Below, in pieces: positions 1 through 12,042 of a stretch of DNA of 64,000 nt; position 1 is the first letter of the stretch; every line of letters starts with the position of its first letter. The position numbers and the translations under genes were made by a program. The DNA comes from Ligustrum vulgare (Eukaryota > Streptophyta > Magnoliopsida > Lamiales > Oleaceae): assembly GCA_963555705.1 (NCBI GenBank), contig OY743187.1:11422133-11486132 (forward strand), read 5' to 3'. The notes under the pieces are model-generated. The model was given only the letters and a program-made list of their open reading frames with translations. It made no database searches and was not told the DNA's origin.

Positions 1-188
1 TAATGTACATCAAACACACACTAAGTTTACAAAGAATATATTTCTTGAATTCACTTTTTAACAACGTAATTTCTTAAATTACTTTTTAATTTTATATTTT
101 ATCTTGAGTAGTTTATAAACTTATTTACAAATCAGTTTATTCTGGTTACCAAACAGAGACTAATTTGAAGATGATGATGATGATGATG

Positions 189-227
<39 letters not shown>

Positions 228-1681
228 TCATCTTTTGATTATTTTTGTAATTTCTTTCTTTGGAGTTTAAGCGTCATTTTCATCGTGGTGCAAAATATTG
301 AATTTTGGATAATTTAACCTTTCTTTTTTCCTTTTTTTTTTTTTCAATTAACATGATGAGATTGTTGATTTTGAATCACTTCACTTCACTACAATTAAAA
401 AAAAAAATGCCTAAACCTGGCACCATTCAACTTGGACACATGTCATGCGCACAAATTGTCAACATTTCATTTGATTTTTTTGTGTATACTAAAACGACAT
501 CGTATTTTGTTAACCTGACCTAATATATGTGCCTTTGTCACGGCTTGATCTTCAGCCTAAGCTTGAGTTCAACTGTAGCTTAACTCGATTCAGCTGGGTT
601 TAGATGATTTCTGTGTAAATAAAATAGAAAAATAAAATTTGGGATTTAGGAAAAACGATAAATTTAGAAGAATGGGAGAGAGTTAATGGAATTGATCCAC
701 TAGCAACCGAATTGACAGAGAATCTTCATAACCTGCTTTCAAGCACATGACATGGTGTATATATGCACCACCAATTACAGTAAAATCGCGATTCAAACAT
801 ATAAAACGTTTGAACAATTTTCGGTAATTAACGGTATCGTCTTCTCTTTAACTAAATAAACGGTGTCGTCCTTATTCCAAATCTCTGTTGAAGTTGTCCC
901 TTCTTTCTGGTTGATCGACGTCCATTCTTTCCCCTTCAGCCATCCTCTGACAGCCTTCCAGTCCATTCTAAGTGTATGGTTTTAGTTCGAGTAAATTTGG
1001 GTTTCTGAAAATTGTTTCAGCCTTCAAGTAGGTTTAATTTTTTATTTTTTTTACAAATTGTCCCCTGTTCAAATTGTTTTGGAATTTGATTAATTTTTTT
1101 ACAAGAGTCTCCTTTACCTATACACCGAGTTTTTTTTTTCTGACATCTTCGAAGTATGGATTTTCAGATTGAGGCCGTGTTGCTAGAGAATACAAGAAAT
1201 TACTGTGGACAGGTACACGATTTTGCCTATCTGATCGATTTCCACATCACAAGTAATGATGAAACTGGACTTTCCTATAAAGGGCATTTCCTAAAGCATA
1301 ATGAATCATATGCTACTTGAATTTGTAGCAGATATTAGAAACTCAAGTTAAGATCGCTAAAGGTGTAATGGGTTTTCTTAATTCTGCAAAATTACTAGCT
1401 GTAGTCCGAGTATTCAAATAGTATTCATATTGGTCCTTAAATTCATGTTATAGCAGCAAAAACCAATCTTTTCTTGATAGAACTTCAACAAAGTAGTGAT
1501 AATCAATGGGTATTCAATGAAATTTTTGCTTATTACTAGAAATGTGAGTTCGTGAAACTGAAATTGAATTAAAGTTTGAGTCTTTAAAATAAAGTTGCGC
1601 TCATGTCTGTGCAAGTTCTAAATTTGAGAACACAAGTTCTTTTGAGAGAACAAAAGCACAAGTCATACCTCCTCACCAATC
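1..1681. other. Left flank, no gene recognised
   Basis: AT-rich sequence with no open frame resembling a known protein. A short exon-like stretch near 1156-1214 starts with ATG and ends at a GT, but I could not match it to any family. A T-run at 1682-1690 could be the reverse-strand poly(A) tail of the LINE fragment that lies to the right. Confidence 0.4.
171..227. repeat. Compound microsatellite (ATG)n(TTA)n
   Basis: About seven ATG/GAT triplets pass directly into about twelve TTA triplets. It is a simple sequence repeat with no coding context. Confidence 0.95.
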
Positions 1682-1910
1682 TTTTTTTTTGATCGAAAAT
1701 GTAAATATGTATAGATCAAAAATATGATACATGTACGTAGGGCATACCAGGAGAAGTGTCATAAACCTGTCAACAAAACTAGCTAGCTAAGCTACTAGAT
1801 TCTACACAAAATAAGGCTTGGAGTCTTGGACCCAACCAAGTAAAAGTTACAAGCACAGATCAATCCATGACTCTAACAAACGCTATACAATCTAATCCTC
1901 GGGCATATAT

Positions 1911-2066
1911 CTGTTTGGCAAACCAAGAGAAACATGTTTTTTTTTTACACAATTTTTCAAACTACTTTTTAACCACACATATTTTCTCTCTCTAATTTTC
2001 AACCACATATCTTACCTATAAAACATAAAAAAACATGTTTTTAAACAAAAAAAATTTAACAAACAG
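1911..2066. mobile_element. Small MITE-like element
   Basis: The ends read CTGTTTGGCAAA and TTTAACAAACAG, an imperfect terminal inverted repeat of about 12 bp. Between them lies AT-rich filler with an ACATGTTTTT / AAACATGTTTTT inner inverted repeat. Similar sequences with 'tgtttggcaaa' ends and 'tgtggttaaaa' interiors recur near 54.9, 56.0, 56.6 and 59.0 kb. No convincing target-site duplication was seen, so the superfamily is open. Confidence 0.55.
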
Positions 2067-2218
2067 AGGCTTAACATTACTGGCATCAAAATGCAGAGTA
2101 AACATAGCCATAAATACAAGTAGTCCGGGCATAACCAGGAAGAATTAAAATACATACGAATAGCCAGGCATACCCGACTAAAATGATCAAGAAAAATGAA
2201 AAGTCAACATGGCTCAAA

Positions 2219-2619
2219 TCAAAGTAAAGATGCCTCATTTTGAATTAAAACATTAGGATACAAAGAAAACATTACTTTGTATACATGTGTTTTAATCCTT
2301 CGTAAGATACCTTCCCGATTACGGTTAGGATTCAATCCCTCAAAAATCTTCTTATTCCTTGCGGTCCAATCTGGTAAACGGTGCAAGAAAGGCTAACCTT
2401 CATAGCTCTGCTTTGCCAAGAGGTGCCCCTCCCTTCCTTCTTGATCCACTTCAATGCACTCCTAAGCATAGTCATGGCCCGAGTGATTCCCATCCAATAA
2501 CGGACAGAATTCCAAACTGCCAAGCTTAACTTGTGCACTCAAAAAACAGGTGCTTGGCAGATTCTGCGTGGTCATGACAAAAAATACATGTTCTGACTAT
2601 GTCCAGATAAGGTAAATTA
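2219..2619 (-). pseudogene. 3' end of a LINE ORF2 (distal part)
   Basis: Read on the minus strand, this segment encodes the C-terminal tail typical of plant L1-type ORF2 proteins. It has a zinc-knuckle-like Cys-x2-Cys ... His-x(n)-His-Leu-Phe-Phe-x-Cys stretch (around 2530-2600), then a Trp-rich tail, and a stop at 2219-2221. The 12043-13676 segment ends in a Lys-Leu-Leu-Thr-Lys-Asp stretch that this one continues. The two are therefore one LINE split by the LTR element at 2620-12037. Frameshifts are present and the copy is dead. Confidence 0.8.
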
Positions 2620-5131
2620 TGTAGCGCCCCGAGTTCTAAATACCCGGTTCACCACGTCATCGTCTGATTTAACTTTTAAAATAATATTTTAGTGGAAGAA
2701 AGAATTGAAATTCATTTTTGACAACAATAAATAAACTGTAATGGTCGATAAAATTGAAAACATTTATGAAACAATTCGAAATAATAAATCGAGCCATTAA
2801 TATTGTAAAGCGATTGACAATGTCATAATTTCTCAAATAACTGAAATTCTCAAAATTATCCAATGTTTGAAAATACGGAAATCATTAAAATAAGATTTTC
2901 AACCATTTAACGACTATTGTCACAATCATCCATCACTTGCCACCCTCTCCGAAATCTGCAAATATTGTTAAAATAGATATGAGCATTTCATAGAAATACT
3001 CAGTAGACTCATCGCCAATTAATTAATCTACAATATAATTGAACACGTAAATACATGCTCTTTAGAAATCATAAGGTGTGAGTTGCTCTTTTCGTGCATT
3101 AAAGCACATGGCTTCTCTTTGAAAATCATAGGCTCTTTAGAAATCATAGGGTGTGGGTTGCTCTTCTCGTCCATTAAAGCACATGGCTTCTTTTTGAAAA
3201 TCATAGGCTCTTTAAAATCATAGGGTGTGGGTTGCTCTTTCTTCTCGTGCACATAAGGCACATACGTTATGCATAACATCATCATTTATCTTGCAAGATG
3301 TTCTCTTCTTTCTTTCTCATGCAGAAAAGCATATAAGTTATGACAAGCATAACAACATAAATATTTTCGAAAAAATACATTCTCGTCTCTTTTCATAAAA
3401 ATGACTTTCACATAAGTCACATAACATACACATTCACATGCAATCATAATTTAAATCAATTAATAAGAGCGAGTCTACCTTAAACTTAACGAGTGTGGTT
3501 GAGCGGGAATGACTTCAATCTTTCAAATCTCCGTACTCCTCGTCTAGCCAATTAGAAAAATAAGTTAAATTAGTTTTTAGAAATTTATAGTTTAAAAATG
3601 ATAAATTACAATTTGGGGACTGAAATTGATGATTTGAAAGTTGAGGGACTGAAATGAATACTTTGAAAGTTGAGAGACTAAAATGAATACTTTGAAAGTT
3701 GAGGGACTAAAATGAATTTTTTGAAAGTTGGGGGACTAAAATGTAAATTTTTAAAAGTTGAGTTGAAACTCAAAACGAATATTAAACTATAGAGCTGAAA
3801 TAATAGATTTTTAAAAATGAAGTGGTTGATTGAAATCATTTAAAAACTTAAGGGCTGAAATGAATAGCTTTAAAAACCCGAGGGACTAAGCTGCAATTTC
3901 TGAAAAATCAAAATATAAAAACCAATTTCTTTACTCTCTCTCTCTCCCATTCACGAACAGAGAGAGGGCGGAAAGGAGGGGTGGCGACCGGCGGCGGAGA
4001 TGGGAAAATCGATGCTACAGCCGGCGGTTCACCGGCGCAAGGAGGCGGGGAGTAGCGGTAAAGGATGGGTTCAAGCTTGAGGGGTTTAGGTGCGAGATTT
4101 GGTGCAAAAATCAAAGTGATCCGAGGTTGAGTTCGCGATTCAGGAGCGCGATTTCCGGTGCAACTCCGGTCGAAGAAGCGACGGTCGAAGGTGAGTAGCT
4201 TGGGTAAGTTATTTTTGGGTTTGATTTGGGGTTGGTTTGGGACTTGGCTGTTTGGTTGGGATTGATTTTGGGTGGTTGGTTCGATTGTGCATATTGATGT
4301 AGATGGAGGTTTAGAGTTGGGGTGGTAGTGTTGGTGGTGCTGATTGAGAGTGATGGAGGTGGCGGAGTGGTTGTTCAATAGTGATGACGGTGGTGATGGC
4401 TGCTAGGTTGGCAGCTTGGTGGTGAATGGTGGTCGTGACTGTGGAGGTTGGTGGCTGGAGGTGGAGGTGGTAGTGATGATGATGGTGGTGGTGGTGGTGG
4501 TGGCCGTGGCCGTGGTGGTGATGGCTGCTAGGTTGGCAGCTTGGTGGTTGAGGTGGTGATGATGAACGGTGGTGGCTCTGCAGGTAGTTTGAGGTTGGTT
4601 ATGGCTTGATCTTTGGCTGCTTGCTGGAATGGTGATGGTGATGAAGGGGGAAGAGAACATTACCTCGGCTGAATGGAGGCTGCAATGGATGGAGCTGGGA
4701 GGCTGGGGTGGTGAGATGATGCTGAGATGGGTTTGGGAAGGGTAGGTGATATAGAGTTAGGGTATGGCATGGTATTGGATTGATGTGATAGGTGGAAGTG
4801 GGGAGTGTGAAAATTTAGACAAGCATTGCACGTAATTCGAGGAAAAATCGTACGCGAATTCAACTGTGTCGGAGAAATGAAACTGATAAAATGAGATTGA
4901 TGTAATTTGGAATTTAAAACGATTTTGAAAATAATAATTTAAATAAATAAATAAAATAATAAAATTTTGGAAATTCGAAATTTAATTTAAAATCGAACGA
5001 ATTCGATATTTCTTGATTTGGATAGACGAAGGAGTCGCGACGTTAACGTAAAAATGGGTGAGATCGCAGCAGCACAGTTTTCATAGTTTTAAAATAATTA
5101 TTTAAATGCTTGAAAATTCTTGATCACTACA
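2620..5131 (-). repeat. 3' LTR of the chromovirus derivative
   Basis: It is the mate of 9545-12037. It begins TGTAGCGCCCC and ends GATCACTACA. It contains about three 65-bp repeats around 3061-3250, a 30-bp tandem repeat, a CT-run at about 3930-3950, and a GC-rich 'ggtggtgatgg' block at 3960-4670. Reading the GC-rich block as protein gives low-complexity peptides only. Confidence 0.93.
3630..3752. repeat. 30-bp tandem repeat in the 3' LTR (4 copies)
   Basis: Units of the form 'tttgaaagttgagggactaaaatgaa' repeat four times here, but only three times in the sister LTR (about 10556-10645). The copy-number change, together with a CT-run that differs in the other direction, explains most of the length difference between the LTRs. 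Confidence 0.85.
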
Positions 5132-5145
5132 ACCTTACCCCCTTA
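5132..5145 (-). other. Polypurine tract
   Basis: On the minus strand a TTAAGGGGGTAAGG run lies directly 5' of the 3' LTR. This is the position and composition of the plus-strand primer of Ty3/gypsy elements. Confidence 0.8.
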
Positions 5146-6040
5146 AAATAATTTCGTCCTCGAAATTAAATTTACTTGGTCTATAATTTCTGGATACTTG
5201 GCTAGGATTTCATCTTCCTTTTCCCAAGTAACCTCATCACTATTGTGTCTACCCCACTTGACTTTGACTAAAGGAATCTTTTTATTTCTTAAGACATGGA
5301 CTTTTCTCTCTACTATGCACATAGGTGCATTTTCATAAGTCAAATCTTTCTGGACTGCAATAGACTGATAATTCACCACATGATTAGGAGCATAAACATA
5401 CTTTCTCAATAAGGAAACATGAAAGACATTGTGAACTGCTGCAAGTTCTGGTGGCGAAGTCAAACAATAAGCCACATTCCTCACTTTCTCTAGTATTTCA
5501 AATGGTCTGATGAAACGAGGTCCTAATTTTCCTTTCTTTCCGAAACGAAAAGTACCCTTCATAGGAGTTACTTTCAAGAACACCTTCTCTCTAATATCAA
5601 ATATTAAGTCTTTTATTCTTCTTTGATCGGCATAGCTTTTCTGTCTGTCTTGGGTAGCTTTAATCCGTAATCTGATCTTCTCGATAGCCTATACTGCTTT
5701 CTTAATTAATTCTGAACCCAATAATTTCCTCTCGCCAACTTCATCCCACTAGATTGGCGATCGACATCTTCACCCATACGGTGCTTCGTATGGTGACATA
5801 TCAACGGTATCTCGAAAACTGTTATTGTAGGCAAATTCCACCAATGGTAGATGAATCTCCCAACTACCAGTGAAGTCTAGCACACAGGCTCTAAGCATAT
5901 CCTCCAGTATCTGAATAGTGCGTTCAGATTACCCGTCTGTCTGAGGATGGTAGACAGTACTAAAATTTAATTTAGTATCCATTGCCACATGTAAACTCTT
6001 CCAAATCTCAAGGGAAAATTCTCGGATCTCTATCTGAAAA
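5143..6040 (-). pseudogene. Integrase C-terminus plus chromodomain (chromovirus pol remnant)
   Basis: The proximal 146-codon open frame (5143-5583) contains the integrase tail (LGPRFIRPFEILEKV-type, then a VFHVSLLRKY-type motif) and a chromodomain-like end (KVKWGRHNSDEVTWE). Upstream on the minus strand, up to about 6040, an integrase core tail can be read (a 'YHPQTDG' motif, then an 'FAYNNSF' motif). It is broken by at least three in-frame stops. The chromodomain assigns it to the chromovirus lineage of Ty3/gypsy. The protein is defective, and nothing of RT or RNase H remains. Confidence 0.85.
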
Positions 6041-9000
6041 AATGGACACTAGCATCCATGAAATCGGACAACTCTCTAACATATATCCGTACCGCATACG
6101 AAGCTACGAGAAAAGACGTTTGATAGCTATTGTGTAGAACTCAATTAACCATCCGACATTATCCAACTTATAAACTCATTCATTGACCTTCTATTTCCAA
6201 CCTTTCAAGGATCTATACTGATATCGAATCCACGATATAAATATCAATCATTCCAATGCTTAAACTAAAAATCAAGAAGATTGATCAAGAATAAAACCTT
6301 ATAATCCAAAATATAGAAACACGGTATCAATTCTAAAATATTGAGTACAAACCCAAACTTGGCAGAATCTTTCTGAAAGGATTTACAAACGTAATCATTT
6401 CTAAACTCGACTGAAATTTCCTTTTCAAAATTGAAGAAATTCAAACTTAAATCCTTTAGTCCATACTTTTAAATCATACATCAAGTACTTGATATCACAT
6501 ACGCATTCTAGCTGAGGACTAGTGTACTAACTTAAAGTATCATCATAAGGATCAAATATGATATTCTCAAACCTAAGAAACCTCACTAATTTCCTAATCT
6601 GAAGTTCAAGATTCAATTTTCCCTGTTCTCCCAAAACTTCAATTCATGTCACACTATGAACAATACTCTGATTAAGTCTATCACCATTAAATAAGACTTC
6701 TGTGAATCACATAGGATTCCTCGTCAAGTTTACTTAACCCAAAGATAAAATCCCATTATAAGTAAAAGTCACACAATTGATCATCTCAGGTTTTCCATTA
6801 TTGTAGCAAAATACTTTACTCACATCAAAAGTACAACAGATAATAAGTAATCAAAACTGCATCACCAAAACTTTAAATAAACCCATATATTATGACTCAC
6901 AATGAAAATTCCCAATCGTAGGTAATATTTCCCCATAATGCAATAAACCATCAAAATGAGATCAATTGACTCAATATATTCACACAATTCTTCACGGGAT
7001 AACCATAACATCTATTAACCGTCTAGTCACCATATCTTGTAGTAATCATTGTAACATGTCACTAATCATCGTATCATGTGACCTCAAATAATCATATCAA
7101 TCTCTCTAAGATTACAATATAATAACCATCATATCTATCATGTGAACCTTATATGTCAATATGCTCACTAAGATTATGTATCAATCTCTCAAACTAAATA
7201 AATCTTGGATTCTGTCATATGTCACTCTTTCTGCACACTCCTCCATAATAAGTCATCACTGTGAAGTCTTATCCCCATTTTCCACAAATTCTATCCACAA
7301 GGACAATTACATAAAATTCATTTCTTATTTTCAAACCAAGATACCATTAGTAACAATTTCCAAAATTTCAAGGTGTGATCTTATCATAAACTTTCCTCCG
7401 TTCAAATGCATTACTTCTGCAATACTTATACAAGTCTAGAACCTGATAAAATTTCATCCAACAATTTCTCTCATGATCTTCTAGTATCATAAATGAAAAC
7501 TTAATGTACATCGGTGAATCATTCCCATTACGAGGAAAGCCTGATTCATTTCCATGACTGAGACTCATCTTTCTTCGAATTCTACTTAGAACCAAATATA
7601 ACATAACTTATTCATGAAAAGTCAACTTATTTCATAATCTCAATACATCATCACCTTCAGTTCTCACCATAAGAGCCATCACATCATTCCTTATAATTAT
7701 CTCTTATAACTTTTATATTCAAATGACCTTATGACAATCATCATTATCTCACATAATTCCAAACATTCAATCACATGTCTCCAATTTCTCACTATAATAA
7801 ATCTCTACTCCTTTAAGGGCATCTCACTATAAAATACTTCCAATATCTCTCATTCATGATAACTGACTTTTCCAAATAATCATATTACTTGTAAATAACC
7901 AAATCTTTAACACGTCATCTACCAGATCAACTTCCAAAATAAATCAACAGTATTATCGCATATCCTCATAATTTATAATATTCTCCAATACAAGTGATCA
8001 TTTAATAATCAATTTGTTCCCAAGAATAATTAAGATTCTTCCCAACAACGCCATAATATTTGTCTTCACTCATCTTTCAAAATATGACTTGACATTTTCC
8101 AATGTATGCATCAAGTCATCACATAACTTCATGTATACCTTGATATCCCAGTAGTTGTATACATCATCTTGTTCTTGAAATTGTGAAACAAGGAGAGTAT
8201 TTCAATAGAACTATATCCATTACCATAATGATTATACTTCGAAGAAGCCAAAAATATCTCAAGAGTCATTATCCCTTTTTATCGTCTACTAAATCTTGCT
8301 TGTGGTGTAAATGAATTTGCAAGTCTAACATCAATTCTCTTAGTGGGTGGTTTACCATACTATGCTCTTAACTCAAAGTGATAAAATTCTAGGCAGAGTC
8401 TCCCTTATATTTTGGACTTATCCATCATGTAGGCATACTCATAACCAACAATAACAACATGTAGTTACACTCCACATCTGACCACAACGGTTTAAATACT
8501 GACAACAATTCCAACAAACTTCAATACCACAAAAATATCCCAGAAAATCAATTCATCATTCATCAACATAACAATTTCAAATCATAGTTTCCAATATCAC
8601 AATATCACTTCCTTCAATACATTAATTGTCTCAAATGACCACTCATTTATCATACTTATAAAATATATGCCACAAATCATAGTTCCAAAATTTCTTAATT
8701 ACAAGACCAAACAACATTATAAATTTCTCTCAAAATAGAGAAATAATCCACTTACTCAAACCAATATCAAGTTCTTAATTTCCAATAATTAAGAACCAAA
8801 ATTTTAAATCTTTACTTTCATAATTCTTCTCATAAAAGTCTCAATAGAATCATATCACTTATAATCTCAACATCTCATCACAGCTTCATAAAACTGGCTT
8901 GCTATTTCTCGTTGATTTACTGAAAATGTTGACAACAAGTGACTAATGAATTTTCGCAACAGTTTCTCTAAAACCACTAGTCATGGCCTCATAACATGCG

Positions 9001-9528
9001 ACACAGTAGTCGATAGTGTGGTCATATATCATAACATGAGGTGTTGGTCCAAACGATATATATTCCGAAGATAGTGTCTAATCCTTTCTGTTGACTCCTC
9101 GTAAATGGTGCCATGTCTAGAATAAATTATGCAAAGTCCAGCTAAGGTTCATCATTTCTAAGTTCGAGGACAAAAATTATTATAAAATCATTCTTAAATC
9201 ATTTTATTCTCATTATGCTCAACACTCGTTTACTTTCTTTTCTTTCTAATTTGGATACGATTTCTCGTTATGCTCCAAAACTCATTTCTTTCTTTCTTTC
9301 TTTCTTATTCAGATACAATCTCTTTCTCTTTCTCTTCATTCTTTCCCATAAATCATAATAAATAAGTATCTGAAATACTGAAATAACGTTAAACATCATA
9401 AACTTCTTTACCTCGGAGTTGGTGGGACGAGTGTGGCAGTGGCAATCTTCATCAATAATAATTAAATAGTGTAAAATGTTTTTGGAAATTTCTTTTTGAA
9501 AATTTGCCAATCTACAGAAACGCAGACT
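6041..9528. other. Non-coding interior of the chromovirus derivative
   Basis: About 3.5 kb of AT-rich sequence between the primer-binding site and the pol remnant. I find no gag zinc knuckle, protease DTG/DSG, or RT YxDD motif on the minus strand. Either gag-pol was replaced by unrelated sequence or it has decayed past recognition. Confidence 0.6.
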
Positions 9529-9542
9529 GGCTCTGATACCAA
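9529..9542 (-). other. Primer-binding site (initiator Met tRNA)
   Basis: On the minus strand TTGGTATCAGAGCC follows the 5' LTR after a 2-bp spacer. It contains the 12-base TGGTATCAGAGC complement of the plant initiator-Met tRNA 3' end. Confidence 0.92.
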
Positions 9543-9544
9543 GC

Positions 9545-12037
9545 TGTAGTGCCCCGAGTTCTAAATACCCAGTTCACCACGTCATCGTCTGATCTAACTT
9601 TTAAAATAATATTTTAGCGGAAGAAAGAACTGAAATTCATTTTTGACAACATTAAATAAACTGTAATGGTCGATAAAATTGAAAACATTTATGAAACAAT
9701 TCAAAATAATAAATCGAGCCATTAATATTGTAAAGCGATTGACAATGTCATAATTTCTCAAATAACTGAAATTCTCAAAATTATCCAATGTTTGGAAATA
9801 CGGAAATCATTAAAATAAGATTTTCAACCATTTAACAACTATTGTCACAATCATCCATCACTCTCCACCCTCTCCGAAATCTGCAAATATTGTTAAAATA
9901 GATATGAACATTTCATAGAAATACTCAGTAGACTCATCTCCAATTAATTAATCTACAATATAATTGAACACGTAAATGCAGGCTCTTTAGAAATCATAGG
10001 GTGTGGGTTGCTCTTCTCTTGCATTAAAGCACATGACTTCTCTTTGAAAATCATAGGCTCTTTAGAAATCATAGGGTGTGCGTTGCTCTTCTCGTGCATT
10101 AAAGTACATGTCTTCTCTTTGAAAATCATAGGCTCTTTAAAATCATAGGGTGTGGGTTGCTCTTTCTTCTCGTGCACATAAGGTACATAAGTTATGCATA
10201 ACATCATCATTTATCTTGCAAGATATTCTCTTCTTTCTTTCTCATGCATAAAAACATATAAGTTATGACAAGCATAACAACATAAATATTTCCGAAGAAA
10301 AACATTCTCCTCTCTTTTCACAAAAATGACTTTCACATAAGTCAAATAACATATACATTCACATGCAATCATAATTTAAATCAATTAATAGGGGCGAGTC
10401 TACCTTAAACTTAACGAGTGTGGTTGAGCGGGAATGACTTCAATCTTTCAAACCTCCGTACGCCTCGTCTAGCCAATTAGAAAAATAAGTTAAATTTGTC
10501 TTTAGAAATTTATAGTTTAAAAATGATAAATTACAATTTGGGGACTGAAATTGATGATTTGAAAGTTGATGGACTAAAATGAATAATTTGAAAGTTGAGA
10601 GACTAAAATGAATACTTTGAAAGTTGAGGGACTAAAATGTAAATTTTTAAAAGTTGAGTTGAAACTCAAAACGAATATTAAACTATAGAGCTGAAATAAT
10701 AGATTTTTAAAAATGAAGTGGTTGATTGAAATCATTTAAAAACTTAATGGCTGAAATGAATAGCTTTAAAAACTCGAGGGACTAAGCTGCAATTTCTGAA
10801 AAATCAAAATATAAAAACCAATTTCTTTACTCTCTCTCTCTCTCTCTCTCTCTCCCATTCACGAACAGAGAGAGGGCGGAAGGGAGGGGTGGCAACCGGC
10901 GGCGGAGATGGGAAAAATCGATGCTACAGCCGGCGGTTCACCGGCGCAAGGAGGCGGGGAGTAGCGGTCAAGGATGGGTTCAAGCTTGAGGGGTTTAGGT
11001 GCGAGATTTGGTGCAAAAATCAAAGTGATCCGAGGTTGAGCTCGCGATTCAGGAGCGCGATTTCCGGTGCAACTCCGGTCGAAGAAGCGGCGGTCGAAGG
11101 TGAGTAGCTTGGGTAAGTTATTTTTGGGTTTGATTTGGGGTTGGTTTGGGACTGGGCTGTTTGGTTGGGATTGATTTTGGGTGGTTGGTTCGATTGTGCA
11201 TATTGATGTAGATGGAGGTTTAGAGTTGGGGTGGTAGTGTTGGTGGTGCTGATTGAGAGTGATGGAGGTGGCGGAGTGGTTGTTCAATAGTGATGACGGT
11301 GGTGATGGCTGCTAGGTTGGCAGCTTGGTGGTGAATGGTGGTCGTGACTGTGGAGGTTGGTGGCTGGAGGTGGAGGTGGTAGTGATGATGGTGGTGGTGG
11401 TGGTGGTGGCGGTGGCGGTGGTGGTGATGGCTGCTAGGTTGGCAGCTTGGTGGTTGAGGTGGTGATGATGAACGGTGGTAGCTCTGTAGGTAGTTTGAGG
11501 TTGGTTATGGCTTGATCTTTGGCTGCTTACTGGAATGGTGATGGTGATGAAGGGGGAAGAGAACATTACCTCGGCTGAATGGAGGCTACAATGGATGGAG
11601 CTGGGAGGCTGGGGTGGTGAGATGATGCTGAGATGGGTTTGGGAAGGGTAGGTGATATAGAGTTAGGGTATGGCATGATATTGGATTGATGTGATAGGTG
11701 GAAGTGGGTAGTGTGAAAATCTAGACAAGCATTACACGTAATTCGAGGAAAAATCGTACGCGAATTCAACTGTGTCGGAGAAATGAAACTGATAAAATGA
11801 GATTGATGTAATTTGGAATTTAAAACGATTTTGAAAATAATAATTTAAATAAATAAATAAAATAATAAAATTTTGAAAATTCGGAATTTAATTTAAAATC
11901 GAACGAACTCGATATTTCTCGACTTGGCTAGACGAACGTGTCGCGACGTTAACGTAAAAATGGGTGAGATCGCAGCGGCACAGTTTTCATAGTTTTAAAA
12001 TAATTATTTAAATGCTTGAAAATTCTTGGTCGCTACA
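9545..12037 (-). repeat. 5' LTR of the chromovirus derivative
   Basis: It is the mate of 2620-5131, similar throughout with scattered substitutions. It begins TGTAGTGCCCCGAG and ends GGTCGCTACA. The CT microsatellite at 10829-10854 is longer and the 30-bp repeat array is one unit shorter than in the other LTR. Confidence 0.93.
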
Positions 12038-12042
12038 AATTA

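Larger units (their letters stand above)
2620..12037 (-). mobile_element. Large-LTR chromovirus derivative (LARD-like), TSD AATTA
   Basis: Two long terminal repeats (2512 and 2493 bp) flank a 4.4-kb interior. On the plus strand both LTRs start TGTAGYGCCCCGAG and end CTACA. The 5-bp duplication AATTA is at 2615-2619 and 12038-12042. On the minus strand a tRNA-iMet primer-binding site follows the right LTR, and a purine-rich GGGGGTAAGG tract precedes the left LTR, so the element runs right to left. Only the 3' end of pol (integrase tail plus chromodomain) is recognisable. Gag, protease, RT and RNase H are absent, which fits a non-autonomous large retrotransposon derivative. It is inserted in a LINE. 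Confidence 0.93.

Noticed and set aside
1156..1214. Possible short exon (ATG...GGACAG|GTACAC)
   Set aside because: Too short to identify, no neighbouring exon found, no family match.
3028..3285. Repeated peptide frame (MISKEPMIFKEK...) on the minus strand
   Set aside because: It comes from a 65-bp DNA repeat within the LTR. The frame is shared by chance between LTR copies, and no start context or family supports it.
3908..4660. Reverse-strand open frames in the GC-rich part of both LTRs, giving His/Thr/Pro-rich peptides
   Set aside because: They are low-complexity translations of 'ggtggtgatgg' repeats, present in both LTRs, with no domain and no codon-like pattern.
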